From: Candidatus Omnitrophota bacterium
Lineage (GTDB): Bacteria; Omnitrophota; Gorgyraeia; Gygaellales; Profunditerraquicolaceae
Assembly (NCBI GenBank): GCA_023229385.1
Contig: JALNZI010000047.1
Location: 1-9,560, forward strand
Direction of reading: 5' to 3'
DNA: 9,560 bases
Below, piece by piece: positions 6,228 through 9,560 of this stretch. Positions within the stretch are counted from its first letter, which is position 1, and every line of letters starts with the position of its first letter. Under the pieces are notes generated by a model. It was given only the letters and a program-made list of their open reading frames with translations, ran no database searches and was not told where the DNA came from. The position numbers and the translations under genes were made by a program.

Positions 6228-8795
6228 CTAAAAACATACGACCTTTTGCGAGATTACATCCGACATTACCCTTAAACCCTTAGCGCTCACGTCATAAACT
6301 CCGACGATATCCTCATATTTTACGGATTCAGGCAGGAGTTGAGCGAACAAATTATTGAACTGCTTGAGCCTCGAGACATTAAACAGCGAATCCTCTTTTT
6401 CCGGGAACAACGCCACATAAAATATGTTCGTCTCTACCAAATCCTGGAAAAAATGCGTTCCGAAGGACAGCTCCGGCATCAGGTTGCCGGCGGAAAAAGC
6501 CACCTCTGCCAAGGCCGCTACATTATTGATCTCAGCGAACTTAACCGGCACCCCCAAAGAAGGAGTAGTCGTCCCCCACCTTCCCGGCCCCATAAGTAAA
6601 ACAGGCAATTCCTGCTTATCTTTTATCGTTTTGTTTAAATTACCTACGATACGGGCGATCTCGTATTTATCCGATAGGTTCAATTTGATGTATTTTTCCG
6701 GATCAACATATATTACCCAGTCGATCTTCTGTGAGATATTGCCTCCTAAAAAATAACCCCGGGAATCAAAAAGCACATCCTGTTTATTCACATGATCGGG
6801 CATATCCACTTTTACCCCTATACCCCGCGTCTGCAGAGGCCTGCACTGCAGGAGGTTTATTTTAAACCCATTATTCTTTGTGAAATTTATAGTAAATTCT
6901 ATTTCAACCGGATAGCGGTAGCTGGCTTCGAGTAATTCCAATATCTTTTTTAATGAATTCACCAGCGGCTTATTCTCCAGCACTTTATCCAGCGTTAATA
7001 TCCAGTAATCCTTCTCCTCCGGACCCCTTCCCTCCATCATAAGTTTAGCCTGATCATCTTTTATTGCCACCAGATCAACATGCGTAAAAGACTTTTCACC
7101 GGCCAGTTTTTCAAAAGGAATAGTCTGGAATACATTTTCTTTTGTATTAATGATATCTACCATATGCTGCGAGTATTTTCTTAGGTCATCCTTTTCCGCG
7201 TAAGGCCGGCGAAGCGGATCGCTTAATGCCGCCATCCTCGGATAATCGCCTTCAACCCGGTTAACCGCCCGGGTTCCCATGCCGAATACCAGCCTGAGCA
7301 TTCCTGCTTTCGGATCGATATTTTTATTCCAGACATAAGTATTGTATGAAACGCCTACTCCGGCAAGATCCGGGAAAAAATAATTCTTGTGATGCGCCCC
7401 CGAGACACGCTGCACCAAAAGAGCCATCTGCTCATCCGCTTTATCCAAACCCCGCTGTTTTCTGTATACCAGCGCATCCTCATTCATCGTGCTGGCGTAA
7501 ATTTTCTTTACTGCCTCGGCAAATTGAATATACCTCTGCTCCGGGCTTCCCTGATTAGCCAGAAATATACTTTCATATTTACCGGCAAAGGCATTGCCAA
7601 AATCATCCTCTAAAAGAGAACTTGAACGTATAATTATCGGGGAAGAACCGAAATATTCCACCACCTGCTGAAAACTTTCCATTATTTCCTCGGGGAAAAC
7701 ACCGTAAAGCATTTTTTCTTTAAGCACTTTAGCGATATTGAAATACCCCGTTTCACTCTTCTGCTGCATATGCAGTTTCCACCAGCGATTGTGTACTATA
7801 TAGGAATAAAAAATATCAGACCCAATATAGAAAGAATCATGCGGCTCTGAAAGCTTTCTCCAGTCAAGCGAATTATCCTTTGCGAGTATCTTCCGCGCTA
7901 AAAGCATCCCTACTGCCTTGCCGCCGATAAAACCCGTACCGATCAGCCTGGATTTTATCTCAATCAGCTCCTCCAGCGAGAAATTACTTACCGCAAGAGA
8001 CAGGATCTTTTTATTTTTAGAAAGCATCAAATTGCACAGTTTCTTGAGCATCTCCTTTTCTTTGGCGGCCGAAGATTTATCTTGAACCAATGACTCTACT
8101 TCTAAAAACAGTCTATCCCAATAATCCAGGTTCCTTTTAGCATTATCCGGATGCATCTGGCGGATATGCGATAATATTTCCACGGCATTAACGCTGTCAG
8201 TAATCGGAACAAAGTTTTCCCCTTCTTTTTGATGAGGGAGAAACATGGTTGGAGAATAACGGTTCCAGACCTTCAAAGGGTGAATATAGAAACTCCCCGA
8301 GCAATGATACACGTCCATCAGCAGTTGGGTGGTTTCGCGGATACGGGCAATGGACTTAAACGAGTGATTATTCCGCAGAATAGAAAAATAAGTTACTGTC
8401 TTAAGTTCATAAAGATAAGGGCAGGTAACCATAAAGAAGTTCCCGATCATCAAATCCGTTGCCCAGGCAGAAAGCAGTTCCGATAAACAATCGAACACAT
8501 AAAAAGCCTCTTCCCCCTCCTGGGTAATAATGCTGTTGACCTTGGCGGTAAACGATTCAAACCCGGCCTGGGCATTAAGCTCATAGCGTTTTATCTGTTT
8601 GGAAGGCTTGATCAACTCTTTATGGCCGGCAAACCTCATGTAGATTATTCTTTTTTTGTCTTTTAAGGCCTGGCGCACAAACGGCTGGACAAGATCAGCA
8701 TAATCATCCAGGTTATCTATCTGCCAGACGACATTATCCCCCAGCCTTAACCCCGTAATTAGATTATCCAAACCTTTTATCCCTGTGCTTATCAT
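6228..8795 (-). CDS. KaiC-like / PEP-synthase-type ATP-grasp fusion protein, substrate unknown
   Basis: This 855-residue cytoplasmic protein has three parts. Residues 1-190 resemble a KaiC/RecA core: TGIKGLDNLITGLRLGDNVVW matches the start of KaiC domains and YVFDCLSELLSAW (99-111) matches Walker B, but the P-loop is gone (IDNLDDY where GxxGxGKT would be). Residues 285-655 are a PPDK_N-type ATP-grasp domain like the one in PEP synthase and PPDK: GTGFIGGKAVG (286-296), IIIRSSSLLEDD (387-398), FAGKYES (403-409), GMGTRAVNRVEGDYPR (505-520), EIEF (631-634) and QCRPLQ (650-655). Residues 670-855 form a domain I cannot name, with MGPGRWGTTTPSLGVPV (735-751) and SFGTHFFQDL (777-786). The phosphohistidine swivel domain and PEP/pyruvate TIM barrel are absent, so it is not a PEP synthase, although automated annotation would probably call it one. 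Start: ATG six bases after AAAGGAG (8808-8802), which overlaps the gltD stop. It sits between gltD and pyrG. The ATP-grasp call is sure; the role is unknown. Confidence 0.85.
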   Translation of the reverse strand: MISTGIKGLDNLITGLRLGDNVVWQIDNLDDYADLVQPFVRQALKDKKRIIYMRFAGHKELIKPSKQIKRYELNAQAGFESFTAKVNSIITQEGEEAFYVFDCLSELLSAWATDLMIGNFFMVTCPYLYELKTVTYFSILRNNHSFKSIARIRETTQLLMDVYHCSGSFYIHPLKVWNRYSPTMFLPHQKEGENFVPITDSVNAVEILSHIRQMHPDNAKRNLDYWDRLFLEVESLVQDKSSAAKEKEMLKKLCNLMLSKNKKILSLAVSNFSLEELIEIKSRLIGTGFIGGKAVGMLLARKILAKDNSLDWRKLSEPHDSFYIGSDIFYSYIVHNRWWKLHMQQKSETGYFNIAKVLKEKMLYGVFPEEIMESFQQVVEYFGSSPIIIRSSSLLEDDFGNAFAGKYESIFLANQGSPEQRYIQFAEAVKKIYASTMNEDALVYRKQRGLDKADEQMALLVQRVSGAHHKNYFFPDLAGVGVSYNTYVWNKNIDPKAGMLRLVFGMGTRAVNRVEGDYPRMAALSDPLRRPYAEKDDLRKYSQHMVDIINTKENVFQTIPFEKLAGEKSFTHVDLVAIKDDQAKLMMEGRGPEEKDYWILTLDKVLENKPLVNSLKKILELLEASYRYPVEIEFTINFTKNNGFKINLLQCRPLQTRGIGVKVDMPDHVNKQDVLFDSRGYFLGGNISQKIDWVIYVDPEKYIKLNLSDKYEIARIVGNLNKTIKDKQELPVLLMGPGRWGTTTPSLGVPVKFAEINNVAALAEVAFSAGNLMPELSFGTHFFQDLVETNIFYVALFPEKEDSLFNVSRLKQFNNLFAQLLPESVKYEDIVGVYDVSAKGLRVMSDVISQKVVCF

Positions 8796-8806
8796 CTTAA
8801 ACTCCT

Positions 8807-9560
8807 TTACATAACCGGCAAATTAGTACGCCCCATTAAATACTTATCCATGAAATATGCGCAGCGCCTGCCTTCTGAAATAGCCCAGACCACCAATGAC
8901 TGACCCCGCCGCATATCCCCGGCAGAAAATACTTTTTTAATGGAGGTCAGATAATTATTACCAGTCAGAACATTCCCCCGGCTGTCAAATTCCACTCCTA
9001 AATCATTAAGTAAACCTGCCTGCTCCGGACTAAGAAAACCCACGGCAAGAATAACCAAATCAGCGTCTATTTCAAATTCACTGCCGCAAACTTCACGCAT
9101 CAGAGGACAGGTTTTACCTGCGGCCGGGACAAACTCTACCTGTACACAAACAAGTTTTTTCACCTGGCCCCTCTGGCCGATAAAACGCTTGGTTAATACT
9201 TGCCACTTGCGTTCTCCGCCCTCTTCATGGCTGCTGGATACCTTTAAAATCAACGGGTATTTTGGCCAGGGCTGGGACGGGCTCCGGCATTCATCAGGAC
9301 GAGGCATGACTTCGATCTGCACTACACAGCTTGCTCCCTGACGATGCGCTGTGCCTACGCAATCAGCTCCGCTGTCCCCTCCGCCGATAACTACTACCTT
9401 CTTGCCTTTGGCGTCAATTAATTGCCCCTCCAAAATCTTTTCTCCGCAAGCCCTGCGGTTAGACTGAGTAAGATAATCCATGGCAAAATATATGCCTTTT
9501 AACTGCCTCCCCTCGATCTTAAGATCTCTTGGAACACGACATCCTCCTGCCAGACACATC
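8807..9560 (-). CDS. gltD: Glutamate synthase small subunit, C-terminal part (partial)
   Basis: Only the last 250 residues are in the window; the N-terminal iron-sulfur and FAD-binding part is cut off by the window edge, not by mutation. GltD passes electrons from NAD(P)H via FAD to the large subunit, which makes two glutamates from glutamine and 2-oxoglutarate. The visible part has AGGCRVPRDLKIEGRQLKG and the NAD(P)H-binding VVVIGGGDSGADCVGTAHRQG (55-75). It ends with the FAD-contacting FSAGDMRRGQSLVVWAISEGR and the C-terminus DKYLMGRTNLPVM. The MPRPDE...PWPKYP insert and the GTTNLP-like end are typical of the Bacillus-type small subunit rather than the E. coli type. The first Met in the window is an internal residue. 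The TAA stop overlaps the ribosome binding site of the next gene, so the two are probably coupled. The large-subunit gene gltB is likely upstream, outside the window. Confidence 0.95.
   Translation of the reverse strand, partial: MCLAGGCRVPRDLKIEGRQLKGIYFAMDYLTQSNRRACGEKILEGQLIDAKGKKVVVIGGGDSGADCVGTAHRQGASCVVQIEVMPRPDECRSPSQPWPKYPLILKVSSSHEEGGERKWQVLTKRFIGQRGQVKKLVCVQVEFVPAAGKTCPLMREVCGSEFEIDADLVILAVGFLSPEQAGLLNDLGVEFDSRGNVLTGNNYLTSIKKVFSAGDMRRGQSLVVWAISEGRRCAYFMDKYLMGRTNLPVM

Noticed and set aside
6424..6756. Plus-strand open frame of 110 codons
   Set aside because: It is antisense to the C-terminal domain of the ATP-grasp protein, with no ribosome binding site or known motif.
6228..8795. 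Annotation as phosphoenolpyruvate synthase (ppsA)
   Set aside because: Only the ATP-grasp domain matches; the phosphohistidine and PEP-binding domains are absent, so the gene symbol would mislead.
1..9560. CRISPR array, tRNA, transposon ends or prophage signs
   Set aside because: No regularly spaced repeats, cloverleaf sequences, transposase motifs or terminal inverted repeats were found by reading both strands.

Overview
The window comes from a bacterial chromosome with an outer membrane and moderate to slightly AT-leaning composition. All eight recognisable genes lie on the minus strand, so transcription runs from high to low coordinates. The set (Bacillus-type glutamate synthase small subunit, a large KaiC-like/ATP-grasp protein, CTP synthase, an exported beta-barrel-like protein, a GT4 glycosyltransferase, a WecA/MraY-type sugar-phosphate transferase, and MoxR plus a probable DUF58 partner) would suit an uncultivated Gram-negative lineage such as Omnitrophota or a relative. 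That placement is inference from gene content and protein style, not a phylogenetic result.

Layout in transcription order. (1) 9560-4546: gltD (its N-terminal half lies outside the window), an 855-residue PEP-synthase-like protein without the usual His-swivel and TIM-barrel domains, and pyrG. Gaps are 11 and 21 bp, Shine-Dalgarno sequences are strong, and an intrinsic terminator follows at 4546-4577. This looks like one transcript dealing with glutamine nitrogen and nucleotide supply. (2) 4544-3506: a good promoter directly after that terminator drives a secreted, probably outer-membrane, protein of 329 residues. (3) 3399-1217: a possible extended -10 promoter, then a glycosyltransferase and a polyprenyl-phosphate sugar-1-phosphate transferase separated by one base. 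Together they look like initiation and early elongation of a lipid-linked glycan. (4) 1194-1: a near-consensus sigma70 promoter (TTGGCA, 17 bp, TATAAT), then moxR and the start of a two-TM protein that is probably DUF58.

No tRNA, rRNA, CRISPR array, insertion sequence or phage gene was seen. No gene-free stretch exceeds about 150 bases; the largest (3354-3505) holds small inverted repeats and a possible promoter.

The most interesting object is the 855-residue protein. It joins a P-loop-less KaiC/RecA-like domain, a PPDK/PEPS-type ATP-grasp domain with its key residues retained, and a C-terminal domain I cannot assign to a known function. The domains needed for PEP synthesis are absent, so its product and substrate are unknown. 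A second point is the sugar-phosphate transferase: it has Asn in place of the third conserved catalytic Asp and lacks the His-rich loop of classical WecA enzymes.
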